Of a stretch of DNA of 64,000 bases, positions 1-12,597 are shown in pieces; positions within the stretch are counted from its first letter, which is position 1, and the number at the start of each line of letters is the position of its first letter. Made by a program: the position numbers and the translations under genes. The stretch covers positions 124,001 through 188,000 of the forward strand of contig NZ_CAJFDC010000014.1 of NCBI RefSeq assembly GCF_904067045.1, read 5' to 3'. The stretch comes from Pseudomonas sp. FEN (lineage in GTDB: Bacteria > Pseudomonadota > Gammaproteobacteria > Pseudomonadales > Pseudomonadaceae). The notes under the pieces are model-generated. The model saw only the letters and a program-made list of their open reading frames with translations. It had not been told where the DNA came from and did no database searches.

Positions 1-1209
1 CGGCATCGCCAGTAACGGTGTGGCGGCGCCGCGATAAACGGGATCGGTGATGTAGAGATCATGCTCCGGTGCCTGGAACAGCGCCCAGAAGTTGTCACGG
101 ATCACGTCGCTGGCAATTTGCCCACGACAGACCGGGCCACGGATAAAGGTATCGACAAAGTACTCGGCGTTGTCGAGCATGAACTGATAGCGGGCCGCCG
201 CCGGGATCGCCTCGAAGGTTTCAAACGGGTTGGCCCGCCGCCGCGGGCCGTAGCCCGGCGAGGCCGTGACCTGCCAGTTGCCGCTGTAGAACAGGGTCTT
301 GATCCGCGCCATCTTCGCGGCGCTCAGGCCGAAGGTGATGTGAGTCTTGTAGACAATGACGCCCTGCACCGGCATCAGTCGGTAGTAGATCTGGACGCCC
401 GGGTCATCGTTCGGGCGTCGGGTGTTGATCAGGTCGATGGGTTGGCCGCTGGGCGTGCGCGAACGGACCCACTGGAAGAAATGCCCCGAGTCGCCGCCGT
501 CAAAGTAGATATGGGCCAGGAACCAGTGTTCGAACAACCAGCGCGCGACCAGGCTTTCGCGGGCGCCCGGGGCATTGAGCAAGCCCTCCCACGCGGCGAT
601 CTGCAGCGTTTCCCGGGCACTCGGCGCCACCCCTTGCTCGTCGACCGGCGCTCCGGCCGCGAGCCAGCGTTGCAGGGTCTGGTACTGCTGCTCGGTCAAA
701 CCGGTCACTGCCAGTGGCATGCCCTCTTTCGGATGGGCACCGGCATAGGCGGCGAACTCGTCCGGTAACGGACACATGTTCTCGCGCTGCAAGCCCAGCA
801 CAATCTCTTCTGGCAACTTGGCGTTGGGTTGCAACGGGGTGCGGTGGCCGAGCTCCAGCATGCGCGCCATCAGCGCGGCCTGGCTGCCCTGGGCGTCGAG
901 TACCGAATAGAAGCCCTTGCCCCGCCAGGCAGCCGGCCCCTGGGCATCGTAGAACAGCCGGGTCGGGCGTGCCACTTCGCTGCGCGTACCATCATAGACC
1001 AGGGCCTTCGAACCTCCCCGGGTGGCCCCTTCCGCACTGCCCAGGTTGAGCTGGCACGCCGAGTCATAGCAGGCGTGGCAAGCGACACACTTCTCGGTAA
1101 AAATCGGCTGAACATCGCGGGTATAGGAAATCGCCGGCGCCGGGCCTTGTGCCTCAGCGACACCGCTAAACAATAGCAGCAAGAAAAAACCCATAGCTCT
1201 GTGCGACAT
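1..1209 (-). CDS. cti: Fatty acid cis/trans isomerase, 5' part (runs off the window)
   Basis: Periplasmic haem protein that converts cis-unsaturated membrane fatty acids to trans under solvent or heat stress. The first 403 codons are present and the gene continues beyond base 1. An N-terminal signal peptide (hydrophobic LLLLFSGVAEA) is followed by one c-type haem motif, CVACH, near residue 40, and then by a Cys-containing stretch. This matches what is known of Cti. The start is the ATG at 1207-1209. The gene is divergent from metH with about 150 bp between them, an arrangement known in Pseudomonas. The identification rests on the haem motif, the signal peptide and the context. Confidence 0.88.
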   Translation of the reverse strand, partial: MSHRAMGFFLLLLFSGVAEAQGPAPAISYTRDVQPIFTEKCVACHACYDSACQLNLGSAEGATRGGSKALVYDGTRSEVARPTRLFYDAQGPAAWRGKGFYSVLDAQGSQAALMARMLELGHRTPLQPNAKLPEEIVLGLQRENMCPLPDEFAAYAGAHPKEGMPLAVTGLTEQQYQTLQRWLAAGAPVDEQGVAPSARETLQIAAWEGLLNAPGARESLVARWLFEHWFLAHIYFDGGDSGHFFQWVRSRTPSGQPIDLINTRRPNDDPGVQIYYRLMPVQGVIVYKTHITFGLSAAKMARIKTLFYSGNWQVTASPGYGPRRRANPFETFEAIPAAARYQFMLDNAEYFVDTFIRGPVCRGQIASDVIRDNFWALFQAPEHDLYITDPVYRGAATPLLAMP

Positions 1210-1358
1210 ATCCCTGGTCCTGAAAGAAAACGCGCAATTCTACCGCGTCAACCCGCCTTGAACATGAGCAATATTCATGAAAACCGCCCGGCACTCCAAA
1301 AGCGCACAGGTTTGCTATGATCGTGGCTCTTTCTGTATCCGTCCTTCAGGTAGTTTCC

Positions 1359-5069
<3,711 letters not shown>

Positions 5070-5075
5070 TCCCCA

Positions 5076-5149
5076 GCAATCGGCCATCAGCGATTGCGCA
5101 ACGGCGCCCCTTCAGGCGATGACCGTCAAAAATGACGCTGTCACCTGAA
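5076..5149 (+). repeat. Two inverted repeats after metH
   Basis: GCAATCG (5076-5082) pairs with CGATTGC (5091-5097). A longer imperfect dyad pairs 5111-5128 with 5133-5149 around an AAAA loop. They lie in the 150 bp between metH and the next gene and could act as a metH terminator or an mRNA-stabilising hairpin. Neither is followed by a clear T run. Confidence 0.4.
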
Positions 5150-5220
5150 AGGGCCCGCCGCGGTCGCATATCTCCCATATTGTCTATGCTCTCTACACAC
5201 AGACCTGCGTGGAGGGCTTT

Positions 5221-5439
5221 ATGGACGACCCGATCGACAACAAACCCCCAACTTTCTGGCAGATGCTGCACAGCGTGATGGCGGCTGCCTTCGGCGTGCA
5301 AAGCGGGAGAAACCGCGCCCGCGATTTCACCCACGGCAAACCGAGCCACTTTGTCATCCTGGGTATCCTCTTCACCGCCGTGTTCGCGTTGGTGCTGTTC
5401 GGCATCGTGAAGCTGGTACTGCACTTTGCCGGCGTCTGA
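5221..5439 (+). CDS. DUF2970 small membrane protein
   Basis: A 72-residue protein of unknown function, recognised as DUF2970-like by the AAFGVQSG and HGKPSHF segments followed by one C-terminal membrane helix (about residues 48-70, ending VKLVLHFAGV). A GTG at 5209 would extend it by four residues. The ATG at 5221 is preferred because GGAGGG (5211-5216) sits just before it. It follows metH in the same orientation after about 150 bp and ends at a strong hairpin. Confidence 0.85.
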   Translation: MDDPIDNKPPTFWQMLHSVMAAAFGVQSGRNRARDFTHGKPSHFVILGILFTAVFALVLFGIVKLVLHFAGV

Positions 5440-5454
5440 TGACGGACGGGAAAG

Positions 5455-5494
5455 CCGCCGGGCCAATGCCCACTCTTGAGCATTGGCCCGGCGG
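5455..5494. terminator. Bidirectional terminator hairpin
   Basis: A perfect 15-bp stem (5455-5469 with 5480-5494, arms CCGCCGGGCCAATGC and its complement) encloses a 10-base loop. It lies between the converging DUF2970 gene and the pseudo-subtilase gene, so it probably ends both transcripts. Confidence 0.8.
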
Positions 5495-5507
5495 GTCGTT
5501 GCCAGCA

Positions 5508-8465
5508 CTAAGGCGAGCAACTGCCGACCTGCCGCCAGGGCTTGGCGCTGCCGCTCAGGACAAAGTTCTTGTCCGGCTGATTACCCTGCGTCCAGTGGGC
5601 GACTTCATAGTTATACCCGTCATAGGAGACCCGTACCCCCGGGGTTGCATAGGCGGTGCTCGCGCTCCACGGCGTGGCGCACGCTTCTGCCGGCGGATTG
5701 GCGGCTGATCGCGGCTCAACCCTGATCGCCCTGGAATAGACCACTTGACTGGTGCCGCGTCCGGAAACGATCACCGACACAGTGGCCTGCAGCGGCTGGT
5801 CGACCTGCGGGGCGGTGAGCGTGATCCTGTCGCTGGATGTCAGCGTCCCGACGAAACCTCCCGGTTTACTCCAATTGAAGGTCGGCGCAGCGCCATCGGG
5901 CAGTGTTGCCTTGACCACGAATTCCCTCGACTCGCCCGAGCCCATGGTAATCGTTGCCGGTCCCTCGATATCGCCGCTGGGCAAATCCGCGACAATCGAC
6001 AGTGGCTCGCGCAAGGTCAGCGACTTGCCCTGTGCATTGGAGACCAGCACCTCGATCGTGACCGCCTTGCTCACGTCGGTACCGGGCACGAAACCGGAAG
6101 CCATGGCGCTGTTGCCCGGATTGGCGAACCCCTCGGGCAGCGTCCACTGGTAGGTCAAGGCGCCACCGGCGGGATCACGGGCCTCATCGACCTTGAACAG
6201 GTAATGGCCATTGCCGACCACCGAAGCCGGTGCTTTCAACACGCCCGTTGGCGAAGGACCGCCGCCCGAACCGCCCGCCTTGAGCGTGACCATCTGCGAA
6301 AAGAATATCCCGGGCTGGGCGCTTGCGACCTGCGTGAGCGTTCTCAGCTCACCCTCCGTCCCCAACAACTGCACCCTGACCTGCTCATCCCGGGTCACCT
6401 CAGGTGCTGTGATCGTCAGCGTATAGGGCTCCCTGGCCGATACATTGCCGACCCTCGTGCCCGAGAACAGCCCCGGTGCCTTCCAGTAGAAATAGTGCTC
6501 GTCGGTCCCCCCTTCCAGACGAGGTGGCGAATTGATTTTTGCGCTGAACGACACCGTCTGCCCCGACTCAATAACCTCGGGCACCTTCCACTCACCACTA
6601 TGCCACCAGACCAGCCTCGGGATATCGAGCGTCCTGGACCAGTGATCGGAGTTGCCGAGACGATCAGTGGCAACGAGTTTGATCGTCGGGTTGTGATTCG
6701 CCTTGCTCCATCCCACTCCCAGCAGCAATTCACCTGTCGACGGGTCAACCCGAGGCGACTCCAGGGGATCCTGATCAAGACCGTCCCAGTGGTAGGTGAC
6801 ATCCGCCATTCCGGTTGGCGCGACGATGGGACGATAGCCCCAGCTACGGCCGTGGAACGGCGCGCCCGATCCCAGCACCCGCTTGATATGAAACGGTTCT
6901 GGCGGTTCGGGAGGGAAGCCCTGGCTGTAATCGGCCAGCATCTTGTCGACCGCGGCCTTTACGTCGGGTTGACGGCCAATGTTTTTCCCGGGCGCCTGAT
7001 CGGGAAAAGCATGGCCTGTTTCAACCAGCAAGCGCCGCATGACTTTGGGCGGCACCGGCCCCAGGCCCTTGGCAAAGGCGATGCTCTGAATCTGTGCGAC
7101 CGCCCCGGCGACAATGTAGGCGGAAAACCGATAATTGAGCGCATCTTCCCGATCATAGCGCGAGTAGGTGTTGTGCCCCGCGCCGGCCTGATAACTGGGA
7201 TAAGTGATGTGCGTACCCCAGGTCGACAGATCGACCCGGGCACCGTAGTTGGCCGCCAGGGAGTTTCCCGTGCGAGGCTCGATACTGCTGACGTAGATAG
7301 CGCCATCATCATTGCGATCGCGATCAAACAGGCCATTGAAATCGGCATGATCCAGATTCAGCGGTGTCGCTGGATCCTGGCCGAAAGCAATGCCGCCAGA
7401 AGTATTGACGACAACGTGAACACCCATTTCCTCGGTCAGGATTTCAACCCGTCGCTGAGTGCTCTCGTAACCCACGGAAGGCAGTTGGCAGGTTCGAGTC
7501 GATTGATCGCTCGGCCGGGCCTTGGGACAAGTATCCCCGGGGTAAGGGACAAAATCGCCATAACCGCTGGTGGTACTGCTGAATGTCGGATCAAGTACCA
7601 CAACATCCCCGGGCTGCAACCCGACGTTATAGATCTCGTTGTAAATGGACGCGAAAGTCGCCGGCACCGCGGTCAATTGGGCTTGCGGCACAATACCGAC
7701 AATGCCGGCGCCGTTGTCCTTGCCCGTAATGATCCCGGCCGCCGCATTGGCATAATTGCCCACGGTGTAATAAGTGGAACAACTCAACCGCTGTGGACCG
7801 CTGATGGGTGAAAAAGGCAGGGACGGCAGGTTTTCATGGCTGCGGTCCCAGTAATTGTCGCTGGCGATCACCACGCGGGCCCGCTCGCCGTTGCCGCCCG
7901 GCAGGTTGCTCGCGGCCTCGGAGTTGATCCCGCCGATCCGGTAGCCCGCCGCTGGAGCAGGTCCCTGCCGATAGGACGGCTGCGTGGCATCGGCCGCCGC
8001 CGACCTGCGTGCCGAGGACAGCAACTGGCCGGAATCCTTCTCGGACTCGGCCGCGGCCGCGGCCATTTCGGCGGAGATGACCAATGGATTGCTCAGGAGC
8101 GCCTGCATCAGTGCGTCGCGCTGTTCGGCCGGGGTATCCCTGACATCGATAGAGAACTCACGGTTGATGCCATACAGGGCTTCGAGCGTATTCTCTCTGT
8201 CACTCTTTCGCGCACGCTGATCCAGAGACGACGCGATCTGCGGGACTGTTTGCGCCAGCGCATCGAGGTTTCCCTTGACCTGGCTATCAGTCACGGACTG
8301 TTGTTGTATCAGGGCAATATCTTTTGCAAGACGAAACATGATGAATGAGTCTTGATCGGCGGCCCGGGCAAACGTCGGCCCGCCCCCGGCAATAACCATC
8401 CACAGACACAGAAGAGGAACGCTGACTCTCTCCCTCCGGTACGACAAGTTGATTGAACTGGACAT
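5508..8465 (-). CDS. Secreted subtilase-fold protein with lost catalytic residues and C-terminal chitin-binding module
   Basis: The product has 985 residues. A signal peptide ends near residue 35 (FARA). A pro-region of about 150 residues follows, then an S8/subtilisin-like domain from about 195 to 480. The catalytic Asp is kept (Asp203, seven residues before His210 as in subtilisin) and so is an Asn at the oxyanion position (Asn354). The HGTH motif reads YANA, with Tyr238 at the His position, and GTSxAxP reads NYRFSAY, with Arg446 at the Ser position. It therefore looks like a pseudoprotease. Residues about 530-920 look like PKD/Ig-like repeats. The last 60 residues resemble a CBM5/12 chitin-binding module (WSASTAY, VSYDGYNYE, HWTQGNQP). 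The start is the ATG at 8465 with AAGGA seven bases upstream. A TTG at 8522 is the alternative. Confidence 0.75.
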   Translation of the reverse strand: MSSSINLSYRRERVSVPLLCLWMVIAGGGPTFARAADQDSFIMFRLAKDIALIQQQSVTDSQVKGNLDALAQTVPQIASSLDQRARKSDRENTLEALYGINREFSIDVRDTPAEQRDALMQALLSNPLVISAEMAAAAAESEKDSGQLLSSARRSAAADATQPSYRQGPAPAAGYRIGGINSEAASNLPGGNGERARVVIASDNYWDRSHENLPSLPFSPISGPQRLSCSTYYTVGNYANAAAGIITGKDNGAGIVGIVPQAQLTAVPATFASIYNEIYNVGLQPGDVVVLDPTFSSTTSGYGDFVPYPGDTCPKARPSDQSTRTCQLPSVGYESTQRRVEILTEEMGVHVVVNTSGGIAFGQDPATPLNLDHADFNGLFDRDRNDDGAIYVSSIEPRTGNSLAANYGARVDLSTWGTHITYPSYQAGAGHNTYSRYDREDALNYRFSAYIVAGAVAQIQSIAFAKGLGPVPPKVMRRLLVETGHAFPDQAPGKNIGRQPDVKAAVDKMLADYSQGFPPEPPEPFHIKRVLGSGAPFHGRSWGYRPIVAPTGMADVTYHWDGLDQDPLESPRVDPSTGELLLGVGWSKANHNPTIKLVATDRLGNSDHWSRTLDIPRLVWWHSGEWKVPEVIESGQTVSFSAKINSPPRLEGGTDEHYFYWKAPGLFSGTRVGNVSAREPYTLTITAPEVTRDEQVRVQLLGTEGELRTLTQVASAQPGIFFSQMVTLKAGGSGGGPSPTGVLKAPASVVGNGHYLFKVDEARDPAGGALTYQWTLPEGFANPGNSAMASGFVPGTDVSKAVTIEVLVSNAQGKSLTLREPLSIVADLPSGDIEGPATITMGSGESREFVVKATLPDGAAPTFNWSKPGGFVGTLTSSDRITLTAPQVDQPLQATVSVIVSGRGTSQVVYSRAIRVEPRSAANPPAEACATPWSASTAYATPGVRVSYDGYNYEVAHWTQGNQPDKNFVLSGSAKPWRQVGSCSP

Positions 8466-8651
8466 GTCAGTATCCTTTGGCAGATAACCGCTATCGAGTG
8501 GATCTACTCCTCCTGTACTCAAGAATGACTACGAGATACTGCCGACCAAAAGCATCCCGGATTTGGTAATACCGATTCATTGCGCCACTCAAATCAGAGC
8601 GTATTCATATACCGGGCGCAACATCGTAGTTACCACCAGCATAGAATAATT

Positions 8652-9725
8652 TCAGGGCAGCAGCGTTTTCAGGGAAAAGGGGTAACGGTAGGTGTCCGGC
8701 TTGCCCCGAGCACTCAGGGCCTTGAAATCGACGTGGTAATTTTCGCCGGCACTGAGCTGCAACAGTTTCCTGGCTTGGGCCTTGTCGATCAACTCAAGCG
8801 CCGGGAGCAGCCGCTCGCGACCACCGTAGCGGGTAAAGTCGATCCCGTCGGCATGGTCACGTAGCAACACCATCGCCCAGCCGCCCAGGGCGAAATGCCC
8901 AGCTACCAGCACGCTCAAGCGGCCGTCAATGCGCGCCCGGAGAACCTCCGGGGAGCTGTTGACGGCACTGAACAGAACATCCTGCCCGGGCCGGCGGCCG
9001 GCCTTTTCGAAGGCGGCCATGGCGCCCAGGGCCATTTCATCGTTGGCGGCCCAGACCAGTGAGGTCTGCGGGTAGCGCCGAATCATTTGCTCGGCCTGAT
9101 CAAAGGCGCGCTGGCGACTCCACTCGCCGTGGACCAACTGTCGCAGGTGAACCTGCGGAGACTCCGCCAAGGCCCGACGCATGCCTTGCTCGCGCAGTTG
9201 TGAGGCCGGGGTGAGTATCACCCCGGCAAACGCCAACAGGTCGATGGGCTGGCCAGGCGCCTGCAACGAGCGTTGCCGGATCAGCTCCTTGAGCATCAGA
9301 TAACCGCCCTGCTCGTCGTTCTGCACCATGCTACCCAGCAGTTCCGGCATGTTGCCGAGCCGCTCGCTCTGCTCCGCCGTCAGCCGGTTGTTGACAATAA
9401 ACAGTTTCACCCCTCGACCCTCGGCCATCCGCAGGATTTGCGGGGCCACGGATTGTTCATTGACGAACACCAGGTAATCGGGCCGATGCGCGCCCTGCAG
9501 GACCTCATATGCCTGGGCAAGACTGGTTTGCGGATTGCGCTCGCCATAGCGCACCTCCAGCTGCATGCCGAGGTCGCGGGCGGCCGCCTGCATGAAGTGG
9601 GCATAACTGACCCAGAACGGCTCAGTGGAATAACCAGGATTGAGAAAAACCACCGTCGTGGCCTGGGCCGTCGCCCAGAACGGCAGGCTCAGGATCAGCA
9701 GCACCTTGCAGAGAGTCTTCAGCAT
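8652..9725 (-). CDS. Periplasmic binding protein-like I (ABC-type sugar-binding family), orphan
   Basis: A 357-residue exported protein. After a signal peptide (FWATAQA, residues 15-21) it shows the type I periplasmic binding fold: VVFLNPGYSTEPFW, VFVNEQ, VWAANDEMALGAM and FSAVNSS, as in ribose/galactose or LuxP-type binding proteins. No permease or ATPase gene is adjacent, so it may serve a sensor rather than a transporter; that is inference. The ATG at 9725 was chosen because the signal peptide begins there. An upstream in-frame extension to 9980 runs through the BIME and lacks coding character. Confidence 0.72.
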   Translation of the reverse strand: MLKTLCKVLLILSLPFWATAQATTVVFLNPGYSTEPFWVSYAHFMQAAARDLGMQLEVRYGERNPQTSLAQAYEVLQGAHRPDYLVFVNEQSVAPQILRMAEGRGVKLFIVNNRLTAEQSERLGNMPELLGSMVQNDEQGGYLMLKELIRQRSLQAPGQPIDLLAFAGVILTPASQLREQGMRRALAESPQVHLRQLVHGEWSRQRAFDQAEQMIRRYPQTSLVWAANDEMALGAMAAFEKAGRRPGQDVLFSAVNSSPEVLRARIDGRLSVLVAGHFALGGWAMVLLRDHADGIDFTRYGGRERLLPALELIDKAQARKLLQLSAGENYHVDFKALSARGKPDTYRYPFSLKTLLP

Positions 9726-9848
9726 GCCAACGCGCCCCGAAAAATAGCGGCGTATGATACAAGCAAAATGCCTGCCTTTCTCGGCAAGTTGTCGAAATTG
9801 TCTGGCAACTTTCGCCATGGCAACGCTACAGGCTCTACCTCTGCGGAA

Positions 9849-9987
9849 TGTAGGAGTGGCCGGTCGACGCTCGATTGCTCCTGGCGGCGTTCCGACGATG
9901 GACGTCAACGATAACGCGGACACCCGGATAAGCGCAGTGCCCTTGCGTTCATCACGAGCAATCAAGCGTCGACCGGCCACTCCTACA
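9849..9987. repeat. BIME: paired REP elements in inverted orientation
   Basis: A 32-base arm at 9849-9880 (beginning TGTAGGAGTGGCCGGTCGAC) is repeated inverted at 9956-9987 with one mismatch, 31 of 32. The spacer contains a smaller dyad centred on GACGTC. This is the layout of a Pseudomonas bacterial interspersed mosaic element. The 306 bases between the flanking genes hold essentially this element. Confidence 0.85.
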
Positions 9988-10031
9988 GTTACGGCAGATT
10001 GTGCATCAGAGTGACGGCAGAGGCCGCCGCC

Positions 10032-10145
10032 TTACTTGTGACTGACCCAGAACACCGCTGTGGCCACCACCAGGATGATCAGGAACAAGATCGCCCAGGC
10101 ATCGACCGTGCTGTCGCTTTTCCTTGCTTTGACCGGATTGCTCAT
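10032..10145 (-). CDS. 37-residue single-pass membrane protein
   Basis: A short, charged N-terminus (MSNPVKARKSDSTVD) precedes one hydrophobic helix (AWAILFLIILVVATAVFWV) and ends SHK. The ATG at 10145 has GAGGCGATGCG upstream. A longer in-frame start at 10217 would add 24 residues without membrane character. Function is unknown. Similar tiny membrane proteins next to cysI are, as I recall, common in Pseudomonas. Confidence 0.6.
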   Translation of the reverse strand: MSNPVKARKSDSTVDAWAILFLIILVVATAVFWVSHK

Positions 10146-10250
10146 CGCATCGCCTCTTGTCGGTTTTATCGGTGATTGCTTCAAGACTCGCAGATAGTTA
10201 AGTAGAGATTTGCCCATACCACAAATGTGGAAATGGATTATCGGCGCAGC

Positions 10251-10278
10251 TTAGGCGTTTTGGTTCTGTGCATATACT
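10251..10278 (+). promoter_or_regulatory. Possible cysI promoter
   Basis: TATACT at 10273-10278 is a good -10, with a poor -35 (TTAGGC, 10251-10256) 16 bases upstream. A weak -35 suits an activator-dependent promoter; CysB would be the expected activator for a sulfur-assimilation gene, but I did not identify a CysB site. Confidence 0.3.
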
Positions 10279-10421
10279 CAAACATCACTTTTACGCATAA
10301 CTGCAAACTGCTATCGTGCGCCGGCTCCGTCAGGAGTGCGCGGCCGTGCGCGCAGAATTGTTGAGATACGCCGGGTGCCTGGGCGCCCGGGGTATTTATG
10401 AAGCCTGAGAACAGGATCTAT

Positions 10422-12080
10422 ATGTACGTATACGACGAGTACGATCAGCGGATCATCGAGGACCGCGTCAAGCAGTTCCGTGATCAGACCCGACGCTACC
10501 TGGCTGGTGAGCTGAGCGAAGAAGAGTTCCGCCCGCTGCGCTTGCAAAATGGCCTGTATGTCCAGCGTTTTGCCCCGATGCTGCGGGTGGCCGTACCTTA
10601 TGGCCAGTTGACTTCGCGCCAGGCGCGAATGCTGGCGCGGATCGCCCGCGACTACGACAAGGGCTACGCCCACGTCAGCACCCGACAGAACGTGCAGTTC
10701 AACTGGCCGGCGCTGGAGGATGTGCCCGAGATCCTGGCTGAGCTGGCGACCGTGCAGATGCACGCAATCCAGACCAGCGGCAACTGCCTGCGCAACGTCA
10801 CCACCGACCAGTTCGCAGGCGTGGCCGCCGACGAGTTGATCGACCCACGCCCCTGGTGCGAAATCGTCCGTCAGTGGACCACCTTCCACCCGGAATTCGC
10901 CTACCTGCCGCGCAAATTCAAGATCGCCATCAACGGCTCGAGCTCCGACCGCGCGGCCATCGAAGTCCACGACATTGGCCTGGAGCCTGTGCATAACGCC
11001 GCTGGCGAACTGGGCTTCCGGGTCCTCGTGGGCGGCGGCTTGGGCCGTACCCCGGTGGTCGGGGCCTTTATCAACGAATTCCTGCCGTGGCAGGACCTGT
11101 TGAGCTATCTCGACGCCATCCTGCGGGTCTACAACCGCTATGGCCGTCGCGACAACAAGTACAAGGCGCGAATCAAGATCCTGGTCAAGGCCTTGACCCC
11201 GGAAGTCTTCGCCGAGAAAGTCGACGCGGAAATGGTTCATCTGCGCGCCGGCCAGACCACCCTCACCGAGGCCGAAGTCCATCGCGTGGCCAAGCACTTC
11301 GTCGATCCGGACTACAAAGTCCTGGGCAATCAGGTCGCCGAACTGGCGGAACTGGACCAGCAGCACCCAGGCTTCGCGCGCTGGCGCAGCCGTAACACCC
11401 TGGCGCACAAAAAGGCCGGCTATGTGGCCGTCACCTTGTCCCTCAAGCCTACCGGCGTAGCGCCGGGCGACGTGACCGACAAGCAGTTCGACGCCATCGC
11501 CGACCTCGCCGATCGCTACAGCTTCGGCCAACTGCGCACCTCCCACGAGCAGAACATCATTCTCGCCGATGTCGAGCAGAGCCAACTGTTCAGCCTCTGG
11601 GGCGAACTGCGCGAGCATGGCTTCGCCACGCCGAACATCGGCCTGCTGACCGACATCATCTGCTGCCCGGGTGGCGATTTCTGCTCCCTGGCCAACGCCA
11701 AGTCGATCCCAATCGCCGAGTCCATCCAGCGCCGCTTCGACGACCTGGACTATCTGTTCGATATCGGTGAGCTGGACCTGAACATTTCCGGCTGCATGAA
11801 CGCCTGCGGCCACCACCATGTCGGCCATATCGGCATTCTCGGGGTGGACAAGAAAGGCGAAGAGTTCTACCAGGTCTCGCTCGGCGGCAGTGCCAGCCGT
11901 GACGCCAGCCTGGGCAAGATCCTCGGCCCGTCCTTCGCCCAGGACGCCATGCCCGACGTGATCGAGAAGCTGATCGACGTCTATGTGGAAAAACGTACCG
12001 AAGACGAACGCTTCATCGACACTTACCAGCGTATCGGTATCGACCCCTTCAAGGAGCGCGTCTATGCAGCGAATCATTAA
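10422..12080 (+). CDS. cysI: Sulfite reductase hemoprotein (nitrite/sulfite reductase family)
   Basis: Reduces sulfite to sulfide in assimilatory sulfur metabolism, in the cytosol, using sirohaem coupled to a 4Fe-4S cluster. The 552 residues show the duplicated ferredoxin-like/NiR-SiR arrangement and the cluster ligands Cys415-x5-Cys421 (CPGGDFC) and Cys458-x3-Cys462 (CMNAC). The ATG at 10422 (MYVYDEYDQRII) is preferred over one at 10398 because the family starts there and AGGA lies just upstream. The 3' end overlaps the next gene by 17 bases. Confidence 0.95.
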   Translation: MYVYDEYDQRIIEDRVKQFRDQTRRYLAGELSEEEFRPLRLQNGLYVQRFAPMLRVAVPYGQLTSRQARMLARIARDYDKGYAHVSTRQNVQFNWPALEDVPEILAELATVQMHAIQTSGNCLRNVTTDQFAGVAADELIDPRPWCEIVRQWTTFHPEFAYLPRKFKIAINGSSSDRAAIEVHDIGLEPVHNAAGELGFRVLVGGGLGRTPVVGAFINEFLPWQDLLSYLDAILRVYNRYGRRDNKYKARIKILVKALTPEVFAEKVDAEMVHLRAGQTTLTEAEVHRVAKHFVDPDYKVLGNQVAELAELDQQHPGFARWRSRNTLAHKKAGYVAVTLSLKPTGVAPGDVTDKQFDAIADLADRYSFGQLRTSHEQNIILADVEQSQLFSLWGELREHGFATPNIGLLTDIICCPGGDFCSLANAKSIPIAESIQRRFDDLDYLFDIGELDLNISGCMNACGHHHVGHIGILGVDKKGEEFYQVSLGGSASRDASLGKILGPSFAQDAMPDVIEKLIDVYVEKRTEDERFIDTYQRIGIDPFKERVYAANH

Positions 12081-12558
12081 GAACAACGCCGTCATCGACG
12101 AGACCTGGCATCTGCTGCCCAAGGACGCGAGCTTCGACGGCATTTCCAACTGCGACGACCTGATCGTGCCGCTGGCCCTGTGGCGTGAGCATGGCCATGC
12201 CCTCAAGGCCCGCGACGGCGGGCTGGGAGTCTGGTTGGACGCCGATGAAGAAGCCGAGGAAATCGGCGATGATGTGCGGCACTTCCAGGTTATTGCCCTG
12301 AACTTCCCGGCCTTCACTGACGGCCGCAGCTACTCCAACGCCCGTTTGTTGCGCGACCGCTATGGCTACAAGGGCGAGCTGCGGGCGATTGGCGATGTGC
12401 TGCGCGATCAGCTGTTCTACATGCACCGCTGCGGTTTCGACGCCTACGCCTTGCGCGCGGACAAGGACCCTTACGAAGCGCTGGAAAGCCTCAAGGACTT
12501 CTCGGTGACCTACCAGGGCGCCACCGACGAGCCGCTACCGCTGTTCCGTCGCCGCTAA
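12064..12558 (+). CDS. DUF934 protein, sulfite reductase partner
   Basis: A 164-residue protein that in Pseudomonas regularly follows cysI and is thought to assist sulfite reduction; its biochemical role is not known to me. The start ATG at 12064 lies inside the cysI 3' end, with AAGGAG about eight bases upstream, so the two are translationally coupled. The C-terminal half (GYKGELRAIGDVLRDQLFYMHRCGFD in part) is the recognisable DUF934 core. Confidence 0.9.
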   Translation: MQRIIKNNAVIDETWHLLPKDASFDGISNCDDLIVPLALWREHGHALKARDGGLGVWLDADEEAEEIGDDVRHFQVIALNFPAFTDGRSYSNARLLRDRYGYKGELRAIGDVLRDQLFYMHRCGFDAYALRADKDPYEALESLKDFSVTYQGATDEPLPLFRRR

Positions 12559-12565
12559 GCCCTTC

Positions 12566-12592
12566 GGCCCGGGCTCATCAAGTGCCCGGGCC
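12566..12592. terminator. Hairpin between converging genes
   Basis: A perfect 9-bp GC stem, GGCCCGGGC (12566-12574) with GCCCGGGCC (12584-12592), and a 9-base loop lie between the DUF934 gene and the opposing NEL-domain gene. There is no T run, so it could be a terminator or a transcription barrier. Confidence 0.6.
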
Positions 12593-12597
12593 GCTCG

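Noticed and set aside
1210..1358. A cobalamin riboswitch before metH
   Set aside because: The gap is too short and no B12-box-like sequence was seen.
5745..7811. A 688-codon plus-strand frame inside the pseudo-subtilase gene
   Set aside because: It has no domain, ribosome site or natural composition. The minus-strand product has a signal peptide and recognised domains.
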